Shown here piece after piece: positions 11,869 to 23,612 of a stretch of DNA of 64,000 nucleotides. Position 1 is the first letter of the stretch. Every line of letters begins with the position of its first letter. The notes beneath the pieces are model-generated. The model was not told the DNA's origin. It ran no database searches and was given only the letters and a program-made list of their open reading frames with translations. The stretch is taken from NCBI RefSeq assembly GCF_018446385.1, contig NC_056005.1:95384984-95448983 (forward strand), given 5' to 3'. The translations under genes were made by a program, and so were the position numbers. The DNA comes from Zingiber officinale. Taxonomy: Eukaryota; Streptophyta; Magnoliopsida; Zingiberales; Zingiberaceae.

Positions 11869-12516
11869 TGATCCGGTGATAAAGGGTCCCAGCCTGAGGA
11901 CAGATGGAGGGCTGACTAAGCGGGTAAGGGCCGCGTCGGGCAGTTGAGCGGGGCCAGATATAACCCAGCCATAGGCTTGGGTTTCCGACGCCAAGGCGGG
12001 TGTCTGCCCGGCTGGAACCGAAGGGCCGAGCGGGTGGTCCGTTCGGCCAGGATAAGGGCGAGGATACAAAGGTTAGCCGAACGGCCTATTCGTTCGGCTC
12101 GGGATATGGGATGTCAGCAAAGGCATGCCTAATGATTATGCCGTACACAAGATTTCACGATAGAGGATCTAGCCGTCACATCATGGAGAGGTTGATACAG
12201 TAGCGGTATGGCCTTATGGATGCCCTTCTGACAGACCCATACCTGGGCATGGTCGAAAGCAGGTGATTGCTTTGATTGGCGTGCCCAGGCTCCTTCGAGA
12301 GGTCTATATAAGGTCTCCATTTCTTCACCGGAGGTACACGAGTCTTCTGTTTCTAAGCCACCTCTTTGTTATTCCTCGCCTGACTTGAGCGTCGGAGGGC
12401 CGTCGCCGGGACACCCCTCCCGACTCGGTTTTGTTGCAGGTTCGCCGGAGCACTCGAGGATCTAGCAGGGAGCGCCACATCCCAGCGTTCGTTGACCCCT
12501 GGTTCGGACATGATCA
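11869..12516 (+). repeat. 3' LTR of the pol-less Tat-like element
   Basis: Begins TGATCCGG and ends ATGATCA, then TTCGA of the target repeat. Matches 7141-7788. It carries a segment (GTGTCTGCCCGGCTGGAACC) that the 5' LTR lacks. Confidence 0.88.
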
Positions 12517-12689
12517 TTCGAAATTATTCTATTTGAAAAGTTAGATACATACCTTAAAAAATAAAGTAAAAATTATAGGGGTAAATATCAGAAAGATATC
12601 CGTTACCAATTCATGTGTCTTATTATTTTTTTTTTTTAATCAAAGACAGTCTATCTTCTCGGAAGCAATTTTGAAAGTTCGATAGGATC

Positions 12690-13002
12690 ATAAGTTTTGA
12701 TATTTGGATAAAGAGTTTAAGTTAAGTTTATCTTTATATTTGATATATGTATTTGAGTTATGCAAGGTTATAGGATACACATATGGTTTAGCTTGATAAC
12801 TTCAAGTCCGGTGAAGGATAGAGCATCCGATGGACCGAAGATAAGGCAGCAAAGATAAGCCGAAGGAAGTGCACTTTGAGACATACGCGAAAGATGATAT
12901 TAGGACAAATTGTGGGCTTGAATGCATTCGAGGGACGAGAACCAAAGGAAGAAGACTTGAAGGCAAGAGGTCAGGCCTATGAGGAAGAGTTAAGCAAGTC
13001 GT
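12690..13002 (+). repeat. Truncated LTR fragment, same family as the LTRs at 52104 and 55833
   Basis: Phrases such as TTAAGTTAAGTTTATCTTTA, GATACACATATGGTTTAGCT, GGGCTTGAATGCATTCGAGG and GACTTGAAGGCAAGAGGTCA line up in order with 52141-52440. The match stops at 13002, where the next LTR begins. No continuation is seen on the far side of the nest, so the rest was lost or lies outside the window. The oldest layer of the nest. Confidence 0.7.
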
Positions 13003-14256
13003 TGTTGGTGCAGGAAGCATTAGATGATCGAACATGAATTTTGATTATGTCAAAGGGTCCAAAATTAAGTTGTCTTGTGATCTAACAAGGTTGATTGAGC
13101 TTGCAGGAAAGTCCTAAGTTATCTTAGGAAAATATCCTAGTGGATTCTAGGCAAGTGGAAAACCTAAGGGGGAGGTAACCCTAAGTTTTAGGAGCGGTAA
13201 CCCTAGGTGATGGAAAGTCTTAGTTGCGGTTAGGCAGGTGGAAAACCCTAAGGGGTGGTAACCTTAGGTCCTAGGGGGTGATAACCCTAGGCGGAAAATC
13301 CAATAGGTCTGGAGGATCAGTCTGGCAACAGGTAGCTTCTCTTGAGAGGAGTAGATGAGGACGCATTCCCCGGTGAGGGAACAGTAGATGTCGGTCCGAC
13401 CTAGGATTTTCGGAGGAAATTCGAAGTCAGAACCGGACAGTCCGAAGTCTGTCAAATTATTAATTTATATATCATTTACTATTTTGTCTAACTCTGTTTT
13501 GCAGGAAACTGACAATTGTGCAGGGTTAGTTTCAGCTTTGATCGATCGACCGAACTTCCAAAGTAAACAGATAGATTTCCAACCAGATGAACGGGTTCGA
13601 CAGAAGGATTGGTCAACCAAATAGTGGATATACGGTGACCGAGATCAGGCTGGATTGATCTGATTATACCAGATAGGCCAACGAGGATAGAGGGATCGGT
13701 CGACGTAATGGCAAGATCGGTCGACCAAACGAGGACTCATTCGAAACTGAATCTGGACGGGAAGACCAATTCAGGCAGGATCGGCGACCGGACCAGGGGA
13801 TCGATTGACCGATCAACGATGAGTCAAACCTAATCCCGATATTAGTGGATCTGGATCAGGCTTAGCTTGGCTATTTAAAGAGGGCTCGACCAATTGTTTC
13901 AACGACACAATTACCGTGATCAAGAACAAACAACTGATACTCTCTTCAACGCTGCTCCGACAACCGCCGAACAAATTCCTAATTCCTTATTATTGGTATA
14001 CTTTGTTTTTTCAGTACTTGTAATTGCTTACTTGTAAAAGATTTCTAAACTACTAGTGATTGCCCACCGAAAGCGATCAATGATCGCGAGCCTTGGAGTA
14101 GGAGTCGTCACAGGCTCCGAATCAAGTAAAAGAAAACTGTGTTAGCATTGCTCTTGTTCTCCTTCGTTATTCCGCTGCGTTATTCTGAGTTTTTCGATAA
14201 ACGAATGAATTAGCCACGAGTGTTATTCACCCCCCTAGCACGTCATCGATCCTACA
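13003..14256 (+). repeat. 5' LTR of the Copia remnant
   Basis: Starts TGTTGGTG and ends CCTACA, followed by the primer-site-like ATTGATATCAGAATTAGG. The last ~220 bases closely resemble the end of the solo LTR at 17593-18657 (both have GTAGGAGTCGTCACAGGCTC and a CACCCCCCT run), so the two are related families. Confidence 0.7.
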
Positions 14257-14609
14257 ATTGATATCAGAATTAGGCCGCTCTGATTTGGTGAAACCACCAA
14301 TCAAGCAGGGGGGTTCTTCTTTAAAAAATAAAATTATATAATATTTTGCTTAAAAAAAATTCTTACGCCTTTCATTTTTCCCTCCAAAATTATTTTTGAA
14401 AAAATCATTCTCTTTTTTTTTTCACCATAGGTTAGTATTAGCAAAATATCGTATTTACCAAAATTCATAATAATATTTTTTAAAATATTTTATTATTATT
14501 TTTTCAAAATTAGTGAAATATTTTATTTTCTCCTGCACTATTAATCCAAGACCAAGTCTTCGAATATTCGTTATTTTTCTTATTGTGTGCAAGATTTCTC
14601 CTTTTTAAT

Positions 14610-15243
14610 GCCCCACCAAGAATTCTACAGCACAGCTCGTCCGCCTCTTTTCTCCGGTGAAGACTTTCGCTACTGGAATGGCTGAATGGAGTACTATCTG
14701 AAGATAGAGGTAAAGATGTGGATTATCATTCAAACGAGCTTCTCCCTACCAGTCGATAGCACCGTAGCATTTGTGTTATGCCTAAACTGGGGCACACACT
14801 TGATGAAAAAGATAAAGGATGATGCAAAGGCAACTCGAGCCCTACAATGTGAACTAATCAAAGATGAGCTTAATCAAGTTGGACCATTCAGTAGTGCAAA
14901 GGATCTCTGGCAAAAGTTGATCAAACTTCATAAAACACATAATAAAACTTTCTATGAAATTTATAATGATAAGAAACCTAACATTAATTATCTTAAGATA
15001 TTTAGATGTAATATCTATATTTTTAATACAAGAGAATACTTAGGAAAATTTACATCAAAAATTGAAAATAGAATCTTTGTAGGGACTCTCAAAATAGTAA
15101 AGTCCACCAAGTATACAACAAAAGTACCCTAAGAATTGAGGAAATAGTATATATAAAATTTGATGAAAACTCTAACCGTAAAGAACCTAACCAAAGTCAA
15201 ACCCAATTTAAACCAATAGACTTTGTCAACTCTAGCTCTGATA
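14610..15243 (+). pseudogene. Copia gag and pol fragments
   Basis: The first part reads like Copia gag (RPPLFSGEDFRYWNG, then MEYYLKIEVKMWIII), the second like the segment after Copia integrase (KKPNINYLKIFRCNIYIFNT, then IENRIFVG). Most of the coding region between them is gone. A broken fossil. Confidence 0.7.
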
Positions 15244-16737
15244 TGTTAGGGTCGAAATGTGCTAGAGGGGGTGAATAGATCGTCGTGCACTCGTCATCTT
15301 GTCGTCGCTTGTTTCTTGGTGATGATATGCAGCTAAAAATACAAGAAACACAATTACAACGCTAACACAAGGATTTACTTGGTATCCATCTCAAAAAGAG
15401 GTAACTAATCCAAGGATCCACACACGACACACACTCTCCACTAATAAAACACTCATTCTCGGTCGCAGCCGGAGGTGGAGAAACCTCGTACAAACTCACA
15501 CAACAACAAGAAGAAAAGAAGAAGCAAAATACAAGTAAACCTTACAAGATTTTACACAGTAAACCCTAGCTAGTTTCCCCTTCTTGTTTGGAACGCCTCT
15601 TGACCTTGGAAGTGTAAGAACACCTTGCTCCAAGAATCTTCAAGAACTGGCGGTGAGCTCTGTGAAGAAATCGCTGTCTATCGGAGAAGAATCAGGCGAA
15701 GAACTGTTGAAGAAAACGCTCGCAACGGCTTTATCCAGCGCTAACAGTCGGATCCCAATCGATTGGATTGCTCCCAATCGATTGGGGAGGCTTTAGATCG
15801 ATCGGTCGATCGATCCAGAGCGCCTCTGTGCTCTCAGGAAAGAGCTGGAATCGATTGCACGATCGATTCAAGGCTCTCCTGCGATTTCCAGCCTCCCAAT
15901 CGATATCCCGATCAATTGGAGGCTCACAATTGATCGGGTGATCAATTGGGAGGCTTTTTGTGCTCGCGCCGATCCAACTTAAATTGCCTTAATCAAGTCC
16001 CAAGCCCCTAAAACTCAACATCTGGTCAACCATGACCTGTTGGGACATCATGCCTAGCATCCGGTCACCCTCGATCTGCTAGGACTTCCTCACCAAGTGT
16101 CCGGGTAATCCCTTTGACCCACTTGGACTTTTTTCCTCGTGACAAGTATCCGGTCAACCCTTTGACCTACCTGAACTTCTTAATACCAGGTGTCCGGTCA
16201 ACCTTGACCCACCTGGATTTCCATGTGTCTGACTTCACTCACCAGGACTTCCTTTCTGCCTAGCTTCACTCACTAAGACTTCCCATATGCCTAGCTTCAC
16301 TCACTAGGATTTTCATACTGCCTAGCTTCACTCACTAGGTCTTTTCACCTGGCTTCACTCACCAGGATTTTCCAACTGTCTGACTTCAATCACCAGGACT
16401 TCTCCTCTACCTAGCTTCACTCACTAGGTCTTTCTTTCACCTGGCTTCACTCACCATGATTTTCCAACTGCTTGGCTTCACTCACCAGGACTTCTCAGTC
16501 AAGTATCCAGTCAGTCTTGATCTACTTGACTCTTTTTCAACATCTAGCTGGTCAACTTTGACCAGAGGAGAATTGTACCAACAATCTCCCCAAATGAACG
16601 ATTGCACCTATAATCTTCATGTATTATCAGTCTCCATGTATTGTTAAAATTGAAACCCAAATATCAAAACTAAAGCTTGAGCTTTCTCAAGCTTAGTCAA
16701 CCAGGGCAACCTTAACCTAGGGAATATTGCACCAACA
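15244..16737 (-). repeat. 3' LTR of the minus-strand gag-only element
   Basis: Matches 25488-27137 over its length but is shorter, lacking some blocks of the CAATCGAT-rich part. Contains a CAATCGAT cluster (15748-15960) and a ~28-bp minisatellite (16235-16500). Confidence 0.85.
16235..16500. repeat. Minisatellite inside the LTR, ~28-bp unit
   Basis: About ten imperfect copies of CTAGCTTCACTCACTAGGAC with a TTTCC/TTCTG spacer. The same block is at 26570-26905 in the other LTR. A flanking set of ~30-bp repeats reads GTCCGGTCAACC...GACCCACCTGG. Confidence 0.85.
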
Positions 16738-17100
16738 ATCTCCCCCTTTTTTATGTTGGACAATACCTTTAAGTTAGGCTAATACCATAGCCTTAAACTT
16801 CGTTTTATGCCAAGACATGAATGAGAGTTTCCTTCATTCTCCACCTTTCCTAGAGGGCAAACACCCTATTTAGGTAATGAAGGTCTAACTTAAATCCTAC
16901 ATTCTCCCTCTATTGGCACACATAAAAAAGAACTCACCCCCTGAAGAGTTACTCACCATTGTTCACAACTTCACTCGTTTTTCACAACACCATAATGAAA
17001 ATTTCATACCCTTCATTCTCTTTAACGCTCACCCTTGAGCATTAACCAATCCAACAATGAAGGTTTCATACCCTTCATTGTATTAAATGCTCACCCTGAA
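16738..17100. other. Non-coding interior of the gag-only element next to its 3' LTR
   Basis: Begins with the purine tract (16740-16752, minus strand), then has repeats of a CCTTCATT...CTCACCCTGAGCATT phrase that continues at 21330-21450 beyond the hAT insertion. No coding frame. Confidence 0.55.
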
Positions 17101-17592
17101 CACTGGCGGATGCAAGGGGGCGCGAGGGGGGGGGGGGGTGCTTCCGCACCCCCTTGATTCTGGAAAAAAGTGAAGGAATGATTATTAAAAGCAAAATAAA
17201 GGACCTACTTGTAATTTTTTAAATTTATTGGACTTTTTCTCAAAAGTAACATTAAAATTAACGTTTCCTCTTTCTCATTGCCCGATCCCTGCCCTAACCT
17301 TTTTATAGTAGCCGAACTTCTTTTTCCGTCGAGCACCCTTTCTTCTTCAAACCAAAGACAAGCCGAGCACCTTTTCTTCTTCAAACCAAAAACCCTAATC
17401 GCTAAGAGATTTCATCTTGTCTCTCTCTCCAGTCTCCTCACGTTGTTGCCCTCATCTTTGTCGCCTCTTCACTTCGTCGACGCCTCACGCCACTGCTGTT
17501 CGCCACTTCGCCTGTTCCATCGACGACGCTACCACTGTGCTCCGCCGCCGTTCCTCCACAACAAGTAAAACCCCTTCAATTTTAGGTTAATC

Positions 17593-18657
17593 TGTTGATG
17601 CGGTTAGCACTAACGATTTAACCCAGGTTTTGATGAATGACAAATAAGTTAAGTTAGGTTTATTGTTGATCTAACACTCTGATCAAGTGTGCAGGATAAG
17701 TCCAGACAGGTCGACGGGCTGACCGGATGTCTGGCACGAAGCCCAGCTAGGTCGACGGGTTGACCAGATAGCTGGCACGAAGTCTAAGCGGGTCGACGGG
17801 CTGACGGGCTGACCGGACGCTTGGCAAGAAGTCCAGCTAGGTCAACGGGCTGACCGGATAGCTAGCGAGAAGTCCAGACGGGTCGAAGGGCTGACCGGAC
17901 GTCTGACGGGTAAGTAAGGTAAGTCACTGGAGGGGAGTGATTGTGAGGACGCGTTCCCGGAAAGGGAACATTAGGCGTCGATCCGACTTAGATCCATTTC
18001 GGATATCTAAGTCGAGATCGTGACTAGATTCCGGTCTCGGAAAGACGAAATCTAAGTCATACTTTTTCTGTTAATTCATTGTGCTAACAATCTGTGTTGC
18101 AGGGTATATTTTGCCTCGGACTAACCTTGTTTTGCAGGAGAAGGAATCTCTGGAAAAAGGTGGTCCGGGCACCCGGAGGCAAGTTTTATCCTCTGCGTCG
18201 CCTCGCCACGTGGAGCATCCTGACTGGACTTGCCACGTCGCACCAGGGCGCCCGGAAGGGATCCAAGCGCCCGGAGCAGCATATAAAAGAAGCCCAAGGG
18301 GTGGAGCTTCAAAAACACATCTCTCAGAATTCCCAGATTGCTTTGCTGCTCTGTACTCCAGCGACGCTAACAAAGCTCCGACAATGCGCCCTGGCTCCTT
18401 AAGTTTTCTTTTCTGTCGGTACAGCTTTGTGCTTTGTTTCATTAGCATTTCTTGTACTCTTTTTGTAATCACATTCGAATTGCTAGTGATTGCCCAACGA
18501 AAGTGGTCAAGGACCACGGGCCTTCGAGTAGGAGTCGTCACAGGCTCCGAACGAAGTAAAATCAATTGTATTCATTTACTTTTCCGCTGCGTACTTTTAC
18601 ACTCGAGTTTTCGAATCGATATTCACCCCCCCTCTATTGAACGATCACGGCCCTACA
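17593..18657 (+). mobile_element. Solo LTR (Copia-type family) inside the hAT element
   Basis: A 1,065-bp LTR starting TGTTGATGCGG and ending GGCCCTACA, flanked on both sides by TAATC (17588-17592 and 18658-18662). No internal sequence or second LTR is present, so it is the product of LTR-LTR recombination. The front has ~55-bp repeats of GGTCGACGGGCTGACCGGA. Its end resembles the LTR at 13003-14256. The open frames on both strands here have no known domain. Confidence 0.9.
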
Positions 18658-18770
18658 TAATCTTGTTCCTTATTTCATCTTATTCTTAATTTCATAATTT
18701 ATACTTGGTAGTGCTCAATTGTTATGTTGATTGCATAAATCAATAATTTTGATGAATTGATATAGGTTGT

Positions 18771-21169
18771 GGAGAAATTTTTAAAACGAAGTGTTGAGTC
18801 TTCTAAGAATTTATGGAAGAAAATAGTAAGAAAAAAATATTCTCGGAGATCAGATTCGAAGAGAATATTTGATTAGAGGACCTTATCAACCATTTGGTCA
18901 TAGTTATCCCCAAAGACAATTTGGTAAAGAGCATAGAAGTTTCCAAGTTGCTTGATTTAAAAAATTTTCATGGTTAGAGTACAGTATATCAAAAGATGCA
19001 GTTTTTTGTTTTTGGTGCTATCTCTTTAAAAATTCTCATAGAGGATGTCGAGTTGGAGATGAGGCATTTACTAATTCGGGGATGCATAATTGGAGAAAAG
19101 TAATGAAAGTATTTAATACGCATGTTGGTGGTGTAGCTAGTGCTCACAATGATGCAAGAACACAACTTGAGGTTTTTCAAAATCAATGACAAAGTGTGTC
19201 ACATTTGCTACAAGCACAGGGGCGTGGAATGGAGGTTGCATATCGCACTCGATTAACAACAACTTTGGATGTTACACGCTTTCTTTTGAAACAAGGTTTG
19301 CCTTTCCGTGGACATGACGAGTCATTGAGTTCCTCAAATAAAGGTAACTTTCTTGAATTGATTGAGTGGTATACCCAAAAAAATGACGAGGTTGCTAAGA
19401 CAATGAATAAAAATGCCCCTGGAAACAATCAAATGAAATCTCCAACAGTTCAAAAGGATTTAACACGGGCTTGTGCTGCTGAAGTCACAAATTTCATTCT
19501 TAATGATATAAAAGACAATATATTTTCTCTTATGGTTGATGAGTGTCGAGACATTTCAGTCAAAGAGCAAATGGGAGTTGTTTTAAGATACGTGAACAAA
19601 CATGGATGTGTTATTGAAAGATTTATTGCTATTGTACATGTGTCTGATACTTCTGCTATTTCTTTGAAGAAGGCTATTGATGAATTGTTTGCAAAACATA
19701 AGTTGCTATTATCAAGATTGAGAGATCAAGGATACGACAGAGCTTCAAATATGCGAGGTGAGTATAATGGATTGAAGGCTCTCATATTGAAGGAAAATTC
19801 ATATGCAAGGTATGCCCATTGTTTTGCTCACCAACTTCAACTAGTTGTTGTTGCAGTTGCTAAAAGCAATCGAATTGTGAGTGATTTCTTCCAATATGTT
19901 ACTATGATTGTGAATATTACTGGTGCTTCATGCAAAATAAAAGATAAGTTTAGACAACTTGAACATGATAAACTTGTAGAATGTTTGGAGAAAGGAGATA
20001 TTGTTAGTGGTAAAGAAAAAAATCAGGAAATCAGTTTAAAACGACCAGGGGATACTCGTTGGGGTTCACATTACATGACTATTATCTGTTTGATGTCTAT
20101 GTGGACTTCTGTTTTACAAGTGCTTGAAAATGTGTATGATGATGTCACTAATAATGATAATAATGGTATCGTCGCCAGTTTGATTGATAAGATGGAGAGT
20201 TATGAATTTGTGTTTGTGATGCATTTGATGAAATCTTTATTAGGAATCACAAATGAATTGTCGCTTGCCTTACAACAAAAGGATCAAAACATTGTACTGG
20301 CTATCAGTTTGATCAAGACAATGAAAGTTCGATTACAAAAATTGAGAGAGGAAGGATGGGAGAATCTTTTGGATGTCGTCAACAAATTTTGTAGTAACCA
20401 TATGGTCCCAATACCGAATATGGACTAAAATATGAGAACTTGTGGTCGCAGCAGACGTAATAGACAAATGATTATTAATTTTCATCACTATCGTGTTGAA
20501 ATTTTTTGTGAGGTATTATTTCTAAATATTTTATTAAATTTTAATTTTCTAATAATGTTTTTATTCATTTTTTTATTCTTATAATATTAGGTTCTTGATA
20601 CGATGGTTCAAGAGATGAATAATCGGTTTTCAGAATCAAGTACGGAGGTACTTACTTGCATTGCTTACTTAGATCCAAAGGACTCTTTTTCTCAATTTAA
20701 TATTGGTAAGTTACTCCACCTTGCTGAACTTTATCCGGAGGACTTTTCATTGACCGATCGTGTAATACTTGAGGACCAACTTGAGACTTACATTCAAAAT
20801 GTGCGAGGTGAATTTTCTATGATTGAAGATTTGGGAAGTCTTGCTAAAAAGATGGTTGAAACAAGCAAGAATACAGTTTTTTCATTAGTTTATCGTTTGA
20901 TCGAGTTAGCATTAGTTTTACCAGTTGCAACTGCTTCTGTTGAAAGGGTTTTTTCTGCTATGAAAATTATCAAAACTGATTTGCATAATAGGATGGGGGA
21001 TGAGTGGATGAATGACAGATTGGTAGTATACATCGAGAAGGATATTTTTACCACAATTGAAAATGAACAAATTTTACAATATTTTCAACAGATGAACACT
21101 CGTAGGATACAGTTGCCTCCTCTTGTTTGTATGTCCGGATCTGGTATTAGTTCAAGTATCAAAAAATAA
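18771..21169 (+). pseudogene. hAT transposase (TTF/ZMYM1-like), broken
   Basis: In order: a basic start (KFLKRSVESSK), a TTF-type zinc finger around 18975-19130 (DAVFCFWCYLF, then HNWRK and HVGGVASAHN), a DUF4371/RNase H-like core (FSLMVDECRDISVKEQMGVV, YDRASNMRGEYNG, CFAHQLQL, DTRWGSHY), an intron of about 20510-20590 with GT and AG ends, and the C-terminal dimerisation region (PVATASVERVFSAMKIIKTD). The frame is broken at least twice: an in-frame TGA at about 19188 before the long open stretch, and a frameshift or stop near 20426 shortly before the intron; the N-terminal part is also decayed. Thus it cannot make full-length protein now. Function in the family: cut-and-paste transposition in the nucleus. 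Confidence 0.85.
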
Positions 21170-21515
21170 TTACTTTATTAGTATGCACATGTTTTTATAT
21201 CTGTATCATTAACATTATTAATTCAGTACTTTTATCTTTTGATATATTTATTTGATAGTAAAAAATATTTTTAATCTCTTCTTTGAGCACCCCTCTAAAT
21301 GTTTGTCTGGATTCGCCACTGACCCTGAAGATTATTCCACGTTATGATGCTCATCCTAAAGCATCCATAACCCCACAATGAAGATATCCACTCTCCATTA
21401 TTTTTCAATGCTCAACCTTGAGCATTATTTTTCTAAACGAAGGTTTAACCACTTTCAACGGTGTCGAAAAATAAATTCCATGTCCGTAAAGAGTAACTCC
21501 CCCTAAAGACATGCT

Positions 21516-22063
21516 TAGAGCTGTCAGACGGGCCAACCCGTGGCGGGGCGGGTCGGCCCGTGGCGGACTAATCATTTGGCGGGGCAGGGCGGACCAACCC
21601 GTCAACTTGGCGGGTTGGGAAATTTCCAACCCAACCCATTCTAAGGCGGGTTGCGGGTTTGGCGGGCTAACTCGCGGGCCCATCAAAATTTTTTTAAAAA
21701 ATAAAAAAATATTTTCATATCTTCAACATTTTACTTCGAAAAAATTTTCTACAATTAAATGTATACATAAACATATATTTTAAATATAAATGAATACAAA
21801 CGAATACTTATGTTGGATGAAAAGTACTATTTTTATTTCAAAATTATAACAAAAAAAGATAATAAATTGACCTAAAACTTCGCTTACATATATTGTTCAA
21901 CCTGCGGGCCAACCCAAGCCCGAGCGGGCCGACCCGCGCGGGTCGCGGGCCTAGGCGGGTCGGCCCATGACGGATTTGGGTTGATAAAATTCCAACCCAA
22001 CCCGCTTAAATTGTTTGGCGGGGTGGACCAACCCGACGGGCCCAACCCAAATTGACGGCTCTA
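21516..22063. mobile_element. hAT-type MITE, exact 8-bp target duplication GACATGCT
   Basis: GACATGCT lies at 21508-21515 and 22064-22071. The ends are TAGAGCTGTCAGACGGGCC and, inverted, TAGAGCCGTCAATTTGGG, the familiar plant pattern of TAGAGCCGTCAA followed by GGGTTGGCCC. The interior alternates GGCGGGTTGG/CCAACCCG blocks with an AT-rich centre. No coding capacity. It inserted into the gag-only element. Confidence 0.92.
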
Positions 22064-22289
22064 GACATGCTTCAAACTTCTGTCATTGTACTAATAATGA
22101 CATGGAATCCCTAATTCTTTAGGAAACCCAAAATTTAGAAGTTTTGAGGTTCAAAAATTCAATAATGAAACCAAACCTCAACCTAAACTTCTACTTAGTC
22201 TTCCTTAACCAATCGAATCTTGTTTTCATCATGAAAACTCCCCCTAAATGTATACAAATATCTATTGAGAGGTTAGAAATGGTTACACG

Positions 22290-22939
22290 CCGGGATGGCA
22301 ATTTTCCCCGCGGGTTTGGGGCCCCGCGGGGAAAACCCGAAATGGGGATGGGGATCCCCGATTTTTCGGGGATGGGGCGGGTTTGGGGCGGGTATGGGAA
22401 TACTATCCCCATCCCCGAACCCGCCCCGAATATATTATTATTAATATTAATAAATAATAATATGATTTTTTTAAAAAGTATTAATAATAGTGTTAATATT
22501 AATATTAAAAATTTTGAAAATATTATTATTAATAATATTATTAATATTGATATTAATATTAATTGTTGGTGATGAATGATGATGATATATGTTCTTCAGT
22601 TTAGGAATACTTTCATAAATCATATTGTATAATTACTTTAAAAGGAACAAATAATTAAGTGGAAAAACTTGGTCTAACAACTCAGATCATTTTGTACTCT
22701 TCTCATTCAATTTCGCTGATGCACGAGGAACCTGAAAGCTCAGCCCATGTTTCATAACTTGTCGTGACCAAAGTTGTTCTCTAATTCGGTTCAAATACTA
22801 AATTTGGGAATGGGGCGGGGATGGGGAATCCCCGAACCCGTGGGTTCGGGTTCGGGGAATCCCCGAACCCGAAAAAATGAAAACGGGGCGGGGATGGGAA
22901 TGGCAAACCCGCCCCCGCCCCGCCCCATTGCCATCCCTA
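22290..22939. mobile_element. hAT-type MITE, exact 8-bp target duplication GTTACACG
   Basis: GTTACACG lies at 22282-22289 and 22940-22947. The ends are (CC)GGGATGGCAATTTTCCCC and, inverted, TAGGGATGGCAATGGGGCGG. GC-rich GGGGATGGGG/CCCCATCCCC arms flank an AATAATATTATTAAT-rich centre. An older, inverted relative is at 39285-39727. No coding capacity. Confidence 0.92.
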
Positions 22940-22989
22940 GTTACACGGACGAAAAAGGATTTAAAATACTGAAAACAGGCTTTCCCAAC

Positions 22990-23150
22990 CAAAACCACCG
23001 TGCCAATCGATCAATGGATCGATTCATACTGTGTCGATCGATTAGTGGATCGATCCAGCGCGTTTCTGCTCGCGAGAAAACCCCTCTCAATCGATCGCCC
23101 GATCGATTGAGGCACTTCAATCGATCAGGTGATCGATTGAAGCATTGAAA
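22990..23150. repeat. CAATCGAT-rich block inside the gag-only element
   Basis: About eight copies of ATCGATC/GATCGATTG within 160 bases, in direct and inverted order (CAATCGATCGCCCGATCGATTG is one near-perfect stem). The same kind of block lies in both LTRs (15748-15960; 25996-26325). Confidence 0.75.
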
Positions 23151-23612
23151 TTTCATTTCAGTGAATTTCAGAAACTCCCCAAAAATTTTACAAAATTCTA
23201 AAAATCGTGAAAATTCATGTAGACATTACTTAGGGTATACACTATCAAGGAAAAATAGTTTTCTATGAAAATATTTCCTATTTTCAAAGATTGACACAAA
23301 CTTGAAAACTTGCAAAAACTTCAATGTTTTCAAAGAGTAATAACTTCAAATTAAGGCTTAGATTTGTCTTTAAATCCCTAAGAAAATACCAAAAATCCAA
23401 CTTGGTATTTCTTATATTTTCCCAATTTGTGCCAATTTAAAATAAAATCAAAATTTTAAAATTATGGCACATTTTACTCTTTTAAAGAGTAAATTAATAA
23501 TCTATTTCATTTTCAAAGGTTAATAAAAACCTTGAAAATGCTCTTCGAATGTCAACTTCATCAAGGTTGGATTAACTATCCTTCCAATTAGAGTTGATAC
23601 TCTTTAACTCAT

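Larger units (their letters stand above)
7141..12516 (+). mobile_element. Ty3/Gypsy (Tat-like) LTR element without pol, carrying a tandem array
   Basis: A 5.4-kb fossil with 648-bp LTRs at both ends, a primer site right after the 5' LTR, a purine tract before the 3' LTR, and a target repeat TTCGG/TTCGA (4 of 5). Inside are only the start of gag, GC-rich spacer, a 14-copy tandem array and the N-terminal part of an antisense gene. No protease, reverse transcriptase or integrase is present, so it belongs to the large non-autonomous class (LARD-like). LTR ends, primer site, purine tract and antisense gene all match the fuller element at 41071-51625, its likely source of proteins. The LTRs are still very alike apart from a few block differences, so the insertion is fairly young. 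Confidence 0.88.
17101..21321 (+). mobile_element. hAT-superfamily DNA transposon with exact 8-bp target duplication
   Basis: ACCCTGAA occurs directly before (17093-17100) and after (21322-21329). Termini are short inverted repeats: CACTGGCGGATGC at the left and, inverted, CAGTGGCGAATCC at the right. Inside is a degenerate transposase with a DUF4371-like core and C-terminal hAT dimerisation region, and a solo LTR inserted upstream of the transposase. 8-bp duplications and CAGTGGCG-like ends are hAT hallmarks. Confidence 0.93.

Noticed and set aside
18071-18689. Open frames of 164 and 202 residues on opposite strands
   Set aside because: Both lie mainly in the solo LTR, overlap each other, and match no family.
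22144-23156. Open frames across the MITE at 22290-22939 and the CAATCGAT block
   Set aside because: Made of repeat sequence (Asn/Ile and Arg/Ser runs) with no domain.
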